DNA of 18,211 nt from Gammaproteobacteria bacterium (GCA_012510865.1 JAAZHF010000232.1:1-18211); one strand, 5' to 3'. Positions 9,870 through 17,719 are shown, counted from the first letter of the stretch. Translations and numbers: made by a program. The notes: a model not told the origin generated them from the sequence alone.

Positions 9870-10703
9870 GTGTCCGCCGGACGCGCCGCCGCCCTTGCGC
9901 TGCTCGCCTGGCTGGCCAGCGCCGCGGGGGCGAGCGCGTCCGACGGGACCCGCGGGCCGGACCCCGGTCCCGCGCCGCTGGCGCTGCTGCACGTCGTCGA
10001 TCGCGGCCACGGGACCGAAGCCTGGGCCGAGAACCTCCTGGCCGGACCGATCGAAGTCGTCCTGCGCGCCACGGGGGCCGTGCCCGCCGCGCAGCCCGCC
10101 CTGCCGGCGCGTGCCACGGTACCGGCACGCGGACGGGTCCTCGTCGCGCACATCGCGCGGGCGGACGCGGAGCTCCTGCTGGACGTGGTGCCCGGCCACC
10201 CGGGCGCGCGCCCGCGGGAGGTCGAGTACGCCTGGCCGCTGGGCACCCGCGCCCTGGACGTCGGCCAGGCCTGGGGCGGGAGCTTCAGCCACGGCGACGA
10301 CGAGAACCGCCATGCGGTCGACTTCGCCGTGCCGGAAGGCACCCCGGTGCTGGCCGCGCGCGACGGCGTGGTGATGCAGGCCGAGGGCCGCTTCGGCGGG
10401 GGTGGCCTCCGCTCCGCGGACGGCATGGCGCGCGCCAACTTCATCCGCATCCTGCACGAGGACGGCACCATGGCCGTGTACGCACACCTCGCACCCGGCG
10501 GCGTCCAGGTGCGCGCCGGCGAGCGGGTACGCCGCGGCCAGCGCATCGGCACGTCGGGCAGCACCGGCTACAGCGGCGGCCCGCACCTGCACTTCGTCCT
10601 GCAGGCCAACCGCGGCATGCGCCTGGTCTCGCTCCCGTTCCGGATGTCCGGTCCCGGGGGGATCCTGCGCTTCTCCGACGCGTCCCCGGGGCCCGGGCCC
10701 TAG
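9870..10703 (+). CDS. M23 family (LytM-type) metallopeptidase, secreted
   Basis: It starts with GTG at 9870, three bases after the stop of the preceding lipoprotein gene, suggesting translational coupling. The 277-residue product has a signal peptide (1-23, ending GASA). The M23 domain covers about residues 130-265: [20 protein letters not shown] (His141, His148, Asp151), [19 protein letters not shown] with His206, and GPHLHF with His239 and His241. The spacing HAVD is not the classic HxxxD, so the first metal ligand may be His141 or His148. Such enzymes cut peptide cross-links in peptidoglycan or activate amidases in the periplasm. The N-terminal 100 residues form an unassigned beta-rich region. 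The C terminus ends in a GC-only palindrome (10689-10700) next to the stop codon. Confidence 0.88.
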   Translation: MSAGRAAALALLAWLASAAGASASDGTRGPDPGPAPLALLHVVDRGHGTEAWAENLLAGPIEVVLRATGAVPAAQPALPARATVPARGRVLVAHIARADAELLLDVVPGHPGARPREVEYAWPLGTRALDVGQAWGGSFSHGDDENRHAVDFAVPEGTPVLAARDGVVMQAEGRFGGGGLRSADGMARANFIRILHEDGTMAVYAHLAPGGVQVRAGERVRRGQRIGTSGSTGYSGGPHLHFVLQANRGMRLVSLPFRMSGPGGILRFSDASPGPGP

Positions 10704-10758
10704 CGCGGCCCCGCTCCGCCGCCCCTGCCCTGCCACACCGCCGCGCCGCGCGCGCCCG

Positions 10759-10772
10759 GGGTCCCCGGACCC
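10759..10772. promoter_or_regulatory. Dyad just upstream of the prfC -10 box
   Basis: GGGTCC-CC-GGACCC is a perfect 6-bp inverted repeat ending one base before TATAAT. The position is that of a repressor or spacer-binding operator, but GC-rich palindromes arise easily in this DNA. Confidence 0.25.
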
Positions 10773-10773
10773 G

Positions 10774-10779
10774 TATAAT
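10774..10779 (+). promoter_or_regulatory. Consensus -10 box TATAAT for prfC
   Basis: A perfect TATAAT followed by CGCC, in a region otherwise nearly free of A and T. The predicted leader is about 40 bases and contains a small hairpin (GCGCC-AGCAC-GGCGC, 10803-10817) ending eight bases before the ATG. No Shine-Dalgarno sequence is visible. No -35 match is evident. Confidence 0.6.
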
Positions 10780-10825
10780 CGCCTGCTTCCCGCTCCCCCA
10801 CGGCGCCAGCACGGCGCGTATCGCC

Positions 10826-12430
10826 ATGCCTGACGTTTCCGCCGAAGCCGCCCGCCGCCGCACGTTCGCGATCATCTCGCACCCCGACGCCGGCAAGACC
10901 ACGCTGACCGAGAAGCTGCTGCTGTTCGGAGGCGCGATCCAGATGGCGGGCTCGGTCAAGGGCCGCAAGGCCGCCCGCCACGCCACGTCCGACTGGATGA
11001 AGCTGGAGCAGGAGCGCGGCATCTCGGTCACCAGTTCGGTGATGCAGTTCCCCTACGACGGACGCATCGTCAACCTGCTCGACACCCCGGGCCACGCCGA
11101 CTTCGGCGAGGACACCTACCGCGTGCTCACCGCGGTGGACAGCGCGCTGATGGTGATCGACGTCGCCAAGGGCGTCGAGGAGCGCACGATCAAGCTGATG
11201 GAGGTGTGCCGCATGCGCGACACGCCGATCATGACCTTCATCAACAAGCTCGACCGCGAGGGCAAGGACCCGATCGAACTGCTGGACGAAGTCGAGACCG
11301 TGCTCGGCATCCAGTGCGCGCCGGTGACCTGGCCGATCGGCATGGGCAAGCGCCTGAAGGGCGTGGTGCACCTGCTCACGGGCGAAGTGCACCTGTACGA
11401 GCAGGGCCGCAACTTCACCCGCCAGGACTCGACCATCTTCCCCTCGATCGACGACCCGCGGCTGGAGGCACGCATCGGCGGCGACATGCTGTCGGACCTG
11501 CGCGACGAGCTCGAGCTGGTGCAGGGTGCAAGCCATTCCTTCGACCTCGGCGAATACCTGGCCGGGCGGCAGACGCCGGTGTTCTTCGGCTCGGCGGTCA
11601 ACAACTTCGGCGTGCAGCCGCTCCTCGATTTCTTCGTCAGGCACGCACCTTCGCCGCAGTCGCGCGCGACCACCGTGCGCGAGGTCGCCGCCGACGAGCC
11701 GAAGCTGACCGGCTTCGTGTTCAAGATCCAGGCCAACATGGACCCGCAGCACCGCGACCGCGTGGCGTTCATGCGCGTGTGCTCCGGCCGCTTCGAGGCC
11801 GGCATGAAGGCGTTCCACGTGCGCAGTGGCAAGGAGATGAAGCTCGCCAACGCGCTGACGTTCATGGCCAGCGACCGCGAGATCGCCGCCGAAGCGTATC
11901 CGGGCGACGTGATCGGCATCCACAACCACGGCACGATCTCGATCGGCGACACCTTCACCGAGGGCGAGCAGTTCTCGTTCACCGGGATCCCCAACTTCGC
12001 GCCCGAGCTGTTCCGCCGCGCCCGCCTGCGCGACCCGTTGAAGCTCAAGCAGCTGCAGAAGGGCCTCGAGCAGCTGTCGGAAGAAGGCGCGACCCAGTTC
12101 TTCCGGCCGCTGCTGGCCAACGACCTGATCCTGGGCGCGGTGGGCGTGCTCCAGTTCGACGTCGCCGCCTATCGGCTCAAGGCCGAATACGGCGTGGACG
12201 CGATCTTCGAGCCGGTGGGCGTCGCCACCACGCGCTGGATCCGCTGCGACAACGAGAAGAAGCTGGAGGAATTCCGCGAGAAGAACGCCGGCAACCTCGG
12301 CCTCGACGCCGCCGGCGAACTGGTCTACCTCGCGCCTACCCGCGTCAACCTCCAGCTCGCCCAGGAGCGCTGGCCCGACGTGCGCTTCGATGCGACCCGC
12401 GAGGCCGCCCATACCGGCGGAACCGGGTGA
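10826..12430 (+). CDS. prfC: Peptide chain release factor 3
   Basis: RF3 is a translational GTPase that removes RF1/RF2 from the ribosome after termination. With ATG 10826 the product has 534 residues (E. coli 529). GTPase motifs are G1 SHPDAGKTT (18-26), the switch region [10 protein letters not shown] (63-72), G3 DTPGH (86-90) and G4 NKLD (140-143), followed by the RF3-specific domain with [20 protein letters not shown], and the closing [11 protein letters not shown] region. The frame is open for more than 1 kb upstream because of base composition; the ATG at 10826 is the only one giving the family N-terminus. The gene stands alone with its own TATAAT box and is followed by structured, REP-like intergenic DNA. 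Confidence 0.97.
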   Translation: MPDVSAEAARRRTFAIISHPDAGKTTLTEKLLLFGGAIQMAGSVKGRKAARHATSDWMKLEQERGISVTSSVMQFPYDGRIVNLLDTPGHADFGEDTYRVLTAVDSALMVIDVAKGVEERTIKLMEVCRMRDTPIMTFINKLDREGKDPIELLDEVETVLGIQCAPVTWPIGMGKRLKGVVHLLTGEVHLYEQGRNFTRQDSTIFPSIDDPRLEARIGGDMLSDLRDELELVQGASHSFDLGEYLAGRQTPVFFGSAVNNFGVQPLLDFFVRHAPSPQSRATTVREVAADEPKLTGFVFKIQANMDPQHRDRVAFMRVCSGRFEAGMKAFHVRSGKEMKLANALTFMASDREIAAEAYPGDVIGIHNHGTISIGDTFTEGEQFSFTGIPNFAPELFRRARLRDPLKLKQLQKGLEQLSEEGATQFFRPLLANDLILGAVGVLQFDVAAYRLKAEYGVDAIFEPVGVATTRWIRCDNEKKLEEFREKNAGNLGLDAAGELVYLAPTRVNLQLAQERWPDVRFDATREAAHTGGTG

Positions 12431-12432
12431 TC

Positions 12433-12448
12433 GCTGCTTGCCGGCAGC
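12433..12448 (+). terminator. Hairpin directly after prfC
   Basis: GCTGC-TTGCCG-GCAGC forms a 5-bp stem starting two bases after the prfC stop. It is followed by TGTCTT rather than a real T run, so termination here is only tentative. Confidence 0.3.
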
Positions 12449-12472
12449 TGTCTTCCCGGGAGCAACTCCTTT

Positions 12473-12496
12473 TGCAGGAGCAGCTATAGCTGCGAT
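12473..12496 (+). repeat. REP-like arm 1
   Basis: This 24-base arm begins TGCAGGAG and contains the perfect 14-base palindrome GCAGCTATAGCTGC (12479-12492 region). It matches the reverse complement of arm 2 at 22 of 24 positions. The core resembles the abundant TAGGAGC-(G/A)GC-TATAGC-type intergenic repeats I recall from Lysobacter and related genomes. Confidence 0.7.
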
Positions 12497-12588
12497 GAGC
12501 TGTCGCAACGAACCCCGGAACCCCGGGCGGCGACGCACCATGTTGCCCGCGGAAGCCCAGGTGCTTTTTCGGCAGGCGAGCTGGGGCG

Positions 12589-12612
12589 ATCGCAGCTGTA
12601 GCTGCTCCTACA
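12589..12612 (-). repeat. REP-like arm 2 (inverted)
   Basis: Read on the minus strand it begins TGTAGGAGCAGC and contains the near-palindrome GCAGCTACAGCTGC. It differs from arm 1 at two positions (C/T in the fourth-base region and T/C in the centre), so the pair is recent or kept similar by pairing. Confidence 0.7.
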
Positions 12613-12701
12613 TGGCGTCTTCAATGCTTGGTCCGCGTGGATCCGCGCCCTCCCCGTTCATCCGTGGCACGTCTTCCGCGCTTCAATACGCCCCCGCATG
12701 G

Positions 12702-12707
12702 CATGAT
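12702..12707 (+). promoter_or_regulatory. -10-like box CATGAT for the hemolysin III gene
   Basis: CATGAT followed by CGCA lies 30 bases before the GTG at 12738. It shares the trailing CGCA with other boxes in the window. The -35 region is poor (CTTCAA, 15 bases upstream). Confidence 0.35.
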
Positions 12708-12737
12708 CGCAGCGCCCCCCTTTCCCTGGATGACGAC

Positions 12738-13385
12738 GTGTCCTCGACGAACCTGCGCGAGAAGCGCGAGGAGCTGGCCAGCGCGTTGACCCACGGCCTG
12801 GGCGCGGCCGCCGCCCTGGCGGGCGGCGCGGTGCTGATCACGCTGGCGGCGATCTTCGGCAACGGCTGGCAGCTCGGCGCCGCGATCGTGTTCGGCGCCA
12901 GCCTGCTGCTGCTCTACCTGGCCTCCACGCTGTACCACTCCTTCCAGCACCCGGTGCTCAAGGGACGGCTGAAGGTGTTCGACCACTGTGCGATCTACCT
13001 GTTGATCGCCGGCACCTACACGCCCTTCACCCTGATCGGCCTGCGCGGGCCCTGGGGCTGGAGCCTGTTCGCGGCGATCTGGGCCCTGGCGCTGGCTGGC
13101 GTGGTGTTCAAGCTGTTCTCCACCGGGCGCTTCAAGCGCCTGTCCACGCTCATCTACATCGCGATGGGCTGGCTGGTGCTGGTGGCGATCAAGCCGGTGC
13201 TCGCGGCGCTCGACGCCTGGACCTTCGGCTGGCTGGTGGCAGGCGGCGTCTTCTACACGCTGGGCACGATCTTCTACCATCGCGCGTCGATCCCCTACTC
13301 GCATGCGATCTGGCACCTGTTCTGCATCGCGGGGAGCGTTTGCCACTACGTCGCGGTGATGGCGCAGGTGGTGCAGGCCGGCTGA
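12738..13385 (+). CDS. Hemolysin III family (PAQR-like) integral membrane protein
   Basis: The GTG at 12738 gives a 215-residue protein starting VSSTNLREKREELASALTHG, the usual N-terminus of the family. Seven hydrophobic segments follow, with the family signatures STLYHS after the second, FDHCAIYLLIAGTYTPF, and the closing HAIWHLFCIAGSVCHY. The conserved Ser/His/Asp/His residues correspond to the metal site of the PAQR/CREST superfamily, suggesting a hydrolase-type membrane enzyme; the name hemolysin III comes from a Bacillus homologue and does not establish toxicity. The frame is open upstream to 12390, but this would cross the prfC end and the REP-like element, so the longer form is rejected. 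GGATGACGAC before the GTG offers a weak ribosome site. The AsmA-like gene follows 76 bases downstream. Confidence 0.92.
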   Translation: MSSTNLREKREELASALTHGLGAAAALAGGAVLITLAAIFGNGWQLGAAIVFGASLLLLYLASTLYHSFQHPVLKGRLKVFDHCAIYLLIAGTYTPFTLIGLRGPWGWSLFAAIWALALAGVVFKLFSTGRFKRLSTLIYIAMGWLVLVAIKPVLAALDAWTFGWLVAGGVFYTLGTIFYHRASIPYSHAIWHLFCIAGSVCHYVAVMAQVVQAG

Positions 13386-13394
13386 ACGCCTGCG

Positions 13395-13428
13395 CCGCCG
13401 TTCACCGCGGTTTGACCGCGGGCGGCGG
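13395..13428 (+). terminator. Strong hairpin after the hemolysin III gene
   Basis: The inner stem CCGCGGT-TTG-ACCGCGG (13405-13421, 7 bp) is extended by an outer CCGCCG/CGGCGG pairing (13395-13400 with 13423-13428) across a small bulge. There is no T run. It could end transcription with Rho, or act as a leader structure for the next gene. Confidence 0.45.
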
Positions 13429-13461
13429 AAGGTGGACGGGTCCTCCACACGGAACCGCCGC

Positions 13462-15420
13462 ATGCCGATGGAGCCGCCACCGGGCGACCGGCCGGGGCAT
13501 CGGGCACTCGCCCTGGTCCGCTCCCATCCGGGGACCGCCGCCACCGCGATGGTCGCGCTGGTCCTCGTCGTCGCGTGGCTGCTGTGGGACTGGAACTGGT
13601 TCCGCGGGCCGGTCGAGGCCGTCGTCTCGGCCCGCACCGGCCGCAGCTTCGACATCCGCGGCGACCTCGACGTGGCCCCCGGGCGCACCACCGTCGTCCG
13701 CGCCGAGCGCCTGGCGCTGGGCAACGCCGACTGGTCCGATACGCGCGAGATGGCGACCGCGGATGCACTCGAACTGCACGTCCGCCTGTTCCCGCTGCTG
13801 GCCGGCCGGGTGCAGCTGGAAGCGGTTCGCCTGGCGCGGCCGGACGTCCTGCTGGAGCTGGGCGACGACGGAGGCAACTGGCGCTTCGAAGGCCTCGACG
13901 GCGGCGGCGGCGGACCGCGCATCGACCGCCTCGAGGTCGAGGATGGCCGCCTGCGCTTCGTCGATGCAGCGCGCGGGACCGACGTGGACCTCGCCATGGC
14001 GAGCCGGGACGGCGGCGCCGACCCGTCGGCGCGCCCGCTCATGCTGCATGGCGACGGCCACTGGCGCGGCGAGCCCTTCGAGCTCAGCGGAGCGGTGGCG
14101 TCGCCGCTCGAGCTTCGAACGACCGGCACTCCCTACGCGCTCGACCTGCGCGCCACCGCCGGCGCCACCCGCGCCCATGCGCGCGGCGCGATCACGCGGC
14201 TGCTCCGCCTGGACGCCTTCGACGTGCAGCTGGCGCTGTCGGGACGCGACCTCGAGGACCTCTATCCGCTGCTCGGCCTGGCACTCCCGCATACGCCGCC
14301 CTATTCGCTCGACGGCCGACTGGTCCGCGACGGCGACCAGTGGCGCTACGAGGGCTTCACCGGCGAGGTCGGCGACAGCGACCTGGCCGGCAGCGCCGGC
14401 GTCACCACGGGCGGCGAACGCCTGCTGTTCACCGGCAGGCTGCATTCGGAGCTGCTGGACTTCGATGACCTCGCGGGCTTCGTCGGCGCCCCTCCCGGCG
14501 ATGGCGACGGCGAAGCGGGTAACCCCGAGCTCGAGGCCGAAGCCGCCAAGCGCGCGGCGGAGGGACGCCTGCTGCCCGATACGCCCTACGAGCTCCACAA
14601 GCTGCGGGGCATGGATGCCGACGTCCGCTGGAAGGCGGGGCGCATCGAGGCACCGGGCTTGCCGCTGGACGACATGGACGTCCACATCCGCCTGGAAGAC
14701 GGACTGCTCAGGCTGGACCCGCTGGACTTCGGCGTCGCCGGCGGGCGCGTCAGGTCCACGGTGCGGATGGACGCGCGCAAGGACACGATCCGCACCGACG
14801 CCGCCATCCGCCTCCGCGGCCTCGAACTCGGCCGCCTGTTCCCGGACGCGGGGCTCACCGACGATGCCATCGGGCGCATCGGCGGCGAGATCGACCTGGC
14901 CGGGAGCGGCAACTCGGTCGCCAGGATGCTGGCCACGGCCGACGGCGAGGCCGCGATCGGCATGGGCCGCGGCGAAGTCAGCAACCTGCTGCTCGAGCTC
15001 GCCGGGCTCGACATCTACGAGGCGCTCAAGTTCCTTCTGGGCAAGGACCGCCGCGTGGAGATCCGCTGCGCCTTCGGCGACTTCGCGGTCGAGGACGGGC
15101 TGATGACGGCGCGTGCGCTGGCGCTGGACACCACCGACACCATCATCGTCGGCGAGGGCACGATCGACCTCGGCGGGGAAACGCTCGACCTGGTGCTGAA
15201 GCCGCGCCCGAAGGACCGCAGCATCCTCGCGCTGCGCTCGCCGCTGGTGGTCGACGGCAGCTTCCGCGACCCCGGTTTCCGCCCCGACATGGGCCGCCTA
15301 GGGCTGCGGGGCGCGATCGCGCTCACGCTGGGGAGCATCGCGCCGCCCGCGGCGCGCCTGGCCACTCTCGAGCTCGGGCCGGGCGAGGACAGCGACTGCG
15401 GCGGCCAGTACGCGCACTGA
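13462..15420 (+). CDS. AsmA family protein
   Basis: From ATG 13462 the protein has 652 residues. A short basic n-region leads to one N-terminal membrane span (about residues 25-42, MVALVLVVAWLLW), followed by a long periplasmic part: the AsmA N-terminal region (FRGPVEAVVSARTGRSFDIRGDLDV...GRTTVVRAERLALGNADWS) and the AsmA C-terminal domain (LLLELAGLDIYEALKFLLG, DGLMTARALALDTTDTIIVGEGTIDLGGETLDLVLKPRPKDRS as separate conserved blocks). AsmA-like proteins are bridge-like, beta-rich proteins implicated in lipid transport between inner and outer membrane. The start was chosen over GTG 13432 because GGAA lies seven bases before ATG 13462; ATG 13468 is also possible. The gene converges on the CBS-domain gene. 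Confidence 0.9.
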   Translation: MPMEPPPGDRPGHRALALVRSHPGTAATAMVALVLVVAWLLWDWNWFRGPVEAVVSARTGRSFDIRGDLDVAPGRTTVVRAERLALGNADWSDTREMATADALELHVRLFPLLAGRVQLEAVRLARPDVLLELGDDGGNWRFEGLDGGGGGPRIDRLEVEDGRLRFVDAARGTDVDLAMASRDGGADPSARPLMLHGDGHWRGEPFELSGAVASPLELRTTGTPYALDLRATAGATRAHARGAITRLLRLDAFDVQLALSGRDLEDLYPLLGLALPHTPPYSLDGRLVRDGDQWRYEGFTGEVGDSDLAGSAGVTTGGERLLFTGRLHSELLDFDDLAGFVGAPPGDGDGEAGNPELEAEAAKRAAEGRLLPDTPYELHKLRGMDADVRWKAGRIEAPGLPLDDMDVHIRLEDGLLRLDPLDFGVAGGRVRSTVRMDARKDTIRTDAAIRLRGLELGRLFPDAGLTDDAIGRIGGEIDLAGSGNSVARMLATADGEAAIGMGRGEVSNLLLELAGLDIYEALKFLLGKDRRVEIRCAFGDFAVEDGLMTARALALDTTDTIIVGEGTIDLGGETLDLVLKPRPKDRSILALRSPLVVDGSFRDPGFRPDMGRLGLRGAIALTLGSIAPPAARLATLELGPGEDSDCGGQYAH

Positions 15421-15440
15421 GCGCGCGCGGGCGGCGGCGC

Positions 15441-15872
15441 CTAGGAGGTGATGTAGCGCTGCAGGTGCTCGAGCTCGAGCTGCTGCTCCTCGATCACCGC
15501 CTTGACCAGGTCGCCGATCGACACCACCCCGACCACCCGCCCGCCTTCGACCACGGGCAGGTGGCGGATGCGGCGGTCGGTGACCAGCTGCATGCATGCC
15601 TCGGCCTGGTCTTCCAGGCGTACGGTGACGACCTCGGCGCTCATGTTGTCGCGCACCGGCGTGTAGCGCGAGGAGCGCCCGGCAAGCACGATCTTGCGCG
15701 CATAGTCGCGTTCGGACACCACCCCGGCCAGGCGGCCGTCGGGTTCGAGCACCACCAGCGCGCCGATGCCCTTCTCGGCCATCTGCCGGATGGCGTCGAT
15801 CACCGCCGCATCCGGGCCGATGGCGTGGACGTCAGGACCCTTGGACTCCAGCAGTTGCCTCACCGTGCGCAT
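15441..15872 (-). CDS. Two-CBS-domain protein
   Basis: This 143-residue soluble protein is almost entirely a tandem CBS pair (Bateman module). CBS1 covers about residues 8-65, with IDAIRQMAEKGIGALVVLEPDGRLAGVVSERDYARKIV in two blocks; CBS2 covers about 75-130, with VTDRRIRHLPVVEGGRVVGVVSIGDLVKAVI. Such modules usually bind adenosine nucleotides (AMP, ATP, NAD), and the stand-alone proteins act as regulators with unknown targets. Its first 41 bases overlap the 3' end of the upstream glycosyltransferase gene in another frame, so it is probably co-transcribed and possibly reinitiated. It converges on the AsmA-like gene with a 20-base GC-rich gap. Confidence 0.93.
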   Translation of the reverse strand: MRTVRQLLESKGPDVHAIGPDAAVIDAIRQMAEKGIGALVVLEPDGRLAGVVSERDYARKIVLAGRSSRYTPVRDNMSAEVVTVRLEDQAEACMQLVTDRRIRHLPVVEGGRVVGVVSIGDLVKAVIEEQQLELEHLQRYITS

Positions 15873-16860
15873 CGCAGCCTCGCTCGATCATGGGTGGCAC
15901 GCCCGAGGATACCCCTTCGGCCGGCGACCAGGTGTCGACGAGGTAGAGCGGCCGCTGCTTCGACTCTTCGTAGAGCCGGCCCAGGTATTCACCGATCAGG
16001 CCCAGCGCGACCAGCTGCACCCCGCCCAGGAACAGGATCACCGACATCATCGTCGGCCAGCCCGCCACCGGGTCTCCCCAGAACAACGCCTTGAGCACGA
16101 TCCACAGGCCATAGCCGCAGGCCACCAGGGCGGTGAGCACGCCGAGGTAGGTGGCCAGGCGCAGCGGGGCGGTGGAGAAGCTGGTGATGCCCTCGAGCGC
16201 GAAGTTCCACAGCCGCCACGCGTTGAACTTGCTGCGCCCGGCCAGGCGAGGCTCGCGGTGGTAGGGAATGCTGACGCGATTGAAACCGATCCACCCGAAG
16301 AGGCCCTTCATGAAGCGATGGCGCTCGCGCAGCTCCCGCAGCGCGGCCAGCGCGCGCGGCGACAGCAGCCGGAAGTCGCCCGTGTCGCGCGGGACCGGCG
16401 TCTTCGACAGGCGCTGGATCACGCGGTAGAAGGCGTGCGCGGAGGCGCGCTTGAACCAGCCCTCGCCCTCGCGTGCCATGCGCGTGCCGTGGACGTCGTC
16501 GTAGCCTTCGCGCCACCGGGCCACGAACCGGGGGATGAGTTCCGGCGGATCCTGCCCGTCGGCGTCCAGGATCAGCGCGGCGCCTTCCAGGACCCGGTCG
16601 AGTCCCGCGGTGAGCGCCGCCTCCTTCCCGAAGTTCCGCGACAGGCGCAGCAGCGACACGCGCGGATCGGCGGCGGCGAACCCCCGCAGCAGCTCCCAGG
16701 TGCCGTCGGTGCTGCCATCGTCGACATAGAGGACGCCGGCCTCGACCCCGTCGCGCTGCGCCAGCGCCGACAGCACCGCCGCCAGCCGCGGATGCAGCTC
16801 CGGCAGCGACTGCGCCTCGTTGAAGGCGGCCACCACCACGGTCAACCGGTCGCGACTCAT
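15832..16860 (-). CDS. GT2 family membrane glycosyltransferase (GtrB/DPM1-like)
   Basis: The product has 342 residues. The GT-A domain comes first: VVVAAFNEA (8-16), the nucleotide-sugar site VDDGSTDGT (46-54), SRNFGKEAAL, and the DADGQDPPE catalytic region (99-107). Two hydrophobic spans follow (about 236-260 and 269-291), then EYLGRLYEESKQRPLY, typical for polyprenyl-phosphate glycosyltransferases. It probably transfers a sugar from a nucleotide donor to undecaprenyl phosphate on the cytoplasmic face of the membrane, for O-antigen or lipid modification; the sugar is not deducible. The last 27 residues are a loose extension that overlaps the CBS-protein start. It lies 40 bases after mtgA on the same strand. 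AGGAT upstream of the ATG may serve as ribosome site or as part of a -10-like TAGGAT. Confidence 0.93.
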   Translation of the reverse strand: MSRDRLTVVVAAFNEAQSLPELHPRLAAVLSALAQRDGVEAGVLYVDDGSTDGTWELLRGFAAADPRVSLLRLSRNFGKEAALTAGLDRVLEGAALILDADGQDPPELIPRFVARWREGYDDVHGTRMAREGEGWFKRASAHAFYRVIQRLSKTPVPRDTGDFRLLSPRALAALRELRERHRFMKGLFGWIGFNRVSIPYHREPRLAGRSKFNAWRLWNFALEGITSFSTAPLRLATYLGVLTALVACGYGLWIVLKALFWGDPVAGWPTMMSVILFLGGVQLVALGLIGEYLGRLYEESKQRPLYLVDTWSPAEGVSSGVPPMIERGCDAHGEATAGVQGS

Positions 16861-16900
16861 GCCGCCATCCTAGCGCGCACGCGTGGGCCGCCGGCGGCCG

Positions 16901-17653
16901 TCATTCCAGCCGCTCCAGCCAGGCCTCGCCCCCGAGGTTGCGCATGTTGCGCTCGATCCACCGCGCGCGGCGCTGCACGTACGGTCCCGGCCGGTGCGCG
17001 CTGTAGCGCCGCGGGCTCGGCAGCACGGCTGCCAGGCGGGCGCTCTCGGCCACCGTCAGGGCATCCGCGTCCTTGCCCCAGTAGCTGCGTGCCGCGGCCT
17101 GCGCGCCGTAGATCCCGTCACCGAACTCGGCGACGTTCAGGTAGACCTCGAGGATGCGCTGCTTCGGCCAGAGCAGCTCGATCCACAGGGTGTACCAGGC
17201 CTCCGCGCCCTTGCGCACCCAGCTGCGGCCGCCCCACAGGAACAGGTTCTTCGCCAGCTGCTGGCTGATCGTGCTCGCCCCGCGCGTGCGGCCGCCGCGG
17301 GCATTGTGGGCGCGCGCGCGCTCGATGGCGTCGAGGTCGAAGCCGCGGTGCCTCGCGAAGTTCTGGTCCTCCGCGGCGACGACCGCGACCGCGAGCGACG
17401 GCGCGATCCGGTCGAGGTCGCGCCAGTCATGGGCGATGCGGAAGCCGGCGTCGCCCGCGCCCACGGCTTCGAACCAGCGGATCGCCATGAACGACGAGAA
17501 CGGCGGGTCCACGAAGCGCAGCGCCAGCACCTGGGCGATGCTGAGCAGGGCCAGCGCCAGCGGCAGCTTCCACAGCCAGTGCCAGCGACTGCGCCTGCGC
17601 CGGCCTGCCGCCGGCGGCGATCGCCCGGCCTCCTTGTCCCCGCTCCGCGCCAT
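16901..17653 (-). CDS. mtgA: Monofunctional biosynthetic peptidoglycan transglycosylase
   Basis: MtgA polymerises lipid II into glycan strands at the outer face of the inner membrane. With ATG 17653 the protein has 250 residues. A basic cytoplasmic tail (GRRRRSRW) precedes one membrane span ([19 protein letters not shown]). The GT51 domain follows with the catalytic glutamate in [32 protein letters not shown], and the [21 protein letters not shown] block. It has no transpeptidase domain, as expected. ATG 17668 (plus MLEMG) is the longest form, but GGAG five bases before ATG 17653 supports the shorter one. The gene is divergent from hslO and is followed by the glycosyltransferase and CBS genes, which may form an operon with it. 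Confidence 0.95.
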   Translation of the reverse strand: MARSGDKEAGRSPPAAGRRRRSRWHWLWKLPLALALLSIAQVLALRFVDPPFSSFMAIRWFEAVGAGDAGFRIAHDWRDLDRIAPSLAVAVVAAEDQNFARHRGFDLDAIERARAHNARGGRTRGASTISQQLAKNLFLWGGRSWVRKGAEAWYTLWIELLWPKQRILEVYLNVAEFGDGIYGAQAAARSYWGKDADALTVAESARLAAVLPSPRRYSAHRPGPYVQRRARWIERNMRNLGGEAWLERLE

Positions 17654-17691
17654 CCCCATCTCCAGCATTCGCCCGCAGGGCCGATGCGGCG

Positions 17692-17719
17692 ATTATCCAG
17701 CCGCCGGCCTCGGCCACAA
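17692..17719 (-). promoter_or_regulatory. mtgA promoter, -35 TTGTGG and -10 GATAAT
   Basis: On the minus strand TTGTGG (17719-17714), 16 bases, then GATAAT (17697-17692) followed by CGCC. The expected start is near 17685, leaving a leader of about 32 bases to the chosen ATG. This is the best -35/-10 pair in the window. Its -35 overlaps the -10-like box of hslO. Confidence 0.5.

Larger units (their letters stand above)
12473..12612. repeat. Paired inverted REP-like element (140 bases)
   Basis: Two 24-base arms in opposite orientation, at 12473-12496 and 12589-12612, enclose 92 bases with an internal nested hairpin. The arms can pair as a long stem and each can also fold alone. The layout resembles bacterial interspersed mosaic (BIME) elements or a small MITE. 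No target-site duplication is obvious and there is no transposase gene in the window. It sits exactly between two genes, the usual place for REP elements. Confidence 0.6.
12431..12737. other. Structured intergenic region between prfC and the hemolysin III gene
   Basis: This 307-base stretch has no credible gene. In order it holds a hairpin after the prfC stop (12433-12448), a CTCCT/AGGAG hairpin (12466-12480) running into the first REP-like arm, a nested GTCGC/GCGAC and CCCGG/CCGGG structure (12502-12534), the second, inverted REP-like arm, and a tentative promoter (12702-12707). From about 12613 to 12701 I see nothing specific. It has clearly more A and T than the flanking genes. Confidence 0.7.

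Noticed and set aside
10689..10700. GGGCCCGGGCCC palindrome at the end of the M23 gene
   Set aside because: It is low-complexity GC sequence encoding Gly/Pro residues at the C terminus, has no T run after it, and cannot be told from base composition.
10700..12541. A 613-codon minus-strand open frame opposite prfC
   Set aside because: Composition shadow of prfC. The translation shows no family and no start context.
12390..12737. N-terminal extension of the hemolysin III protein back to 12390
   Set aside because: It would cross the prfC stop region and both REP-like arms and adds no family sequence; GTG 12738 gives the usual N-terminus.
15443..15451. AGGAGGTGA, a perfect Shine-Dalgarno sequence on the plus strand
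   Set aside because: It is followed at once by ATGTAG, so it starts no gene; it is simply the antisense of the last codons of the CBS gene.
15766..17268. A 500-codon plus-strand frame across the CBS, glycosyltransferase and mtgA genes
   Set aside because: It spans three real minus-strand genes and their gaps; the translation is low in complexity.
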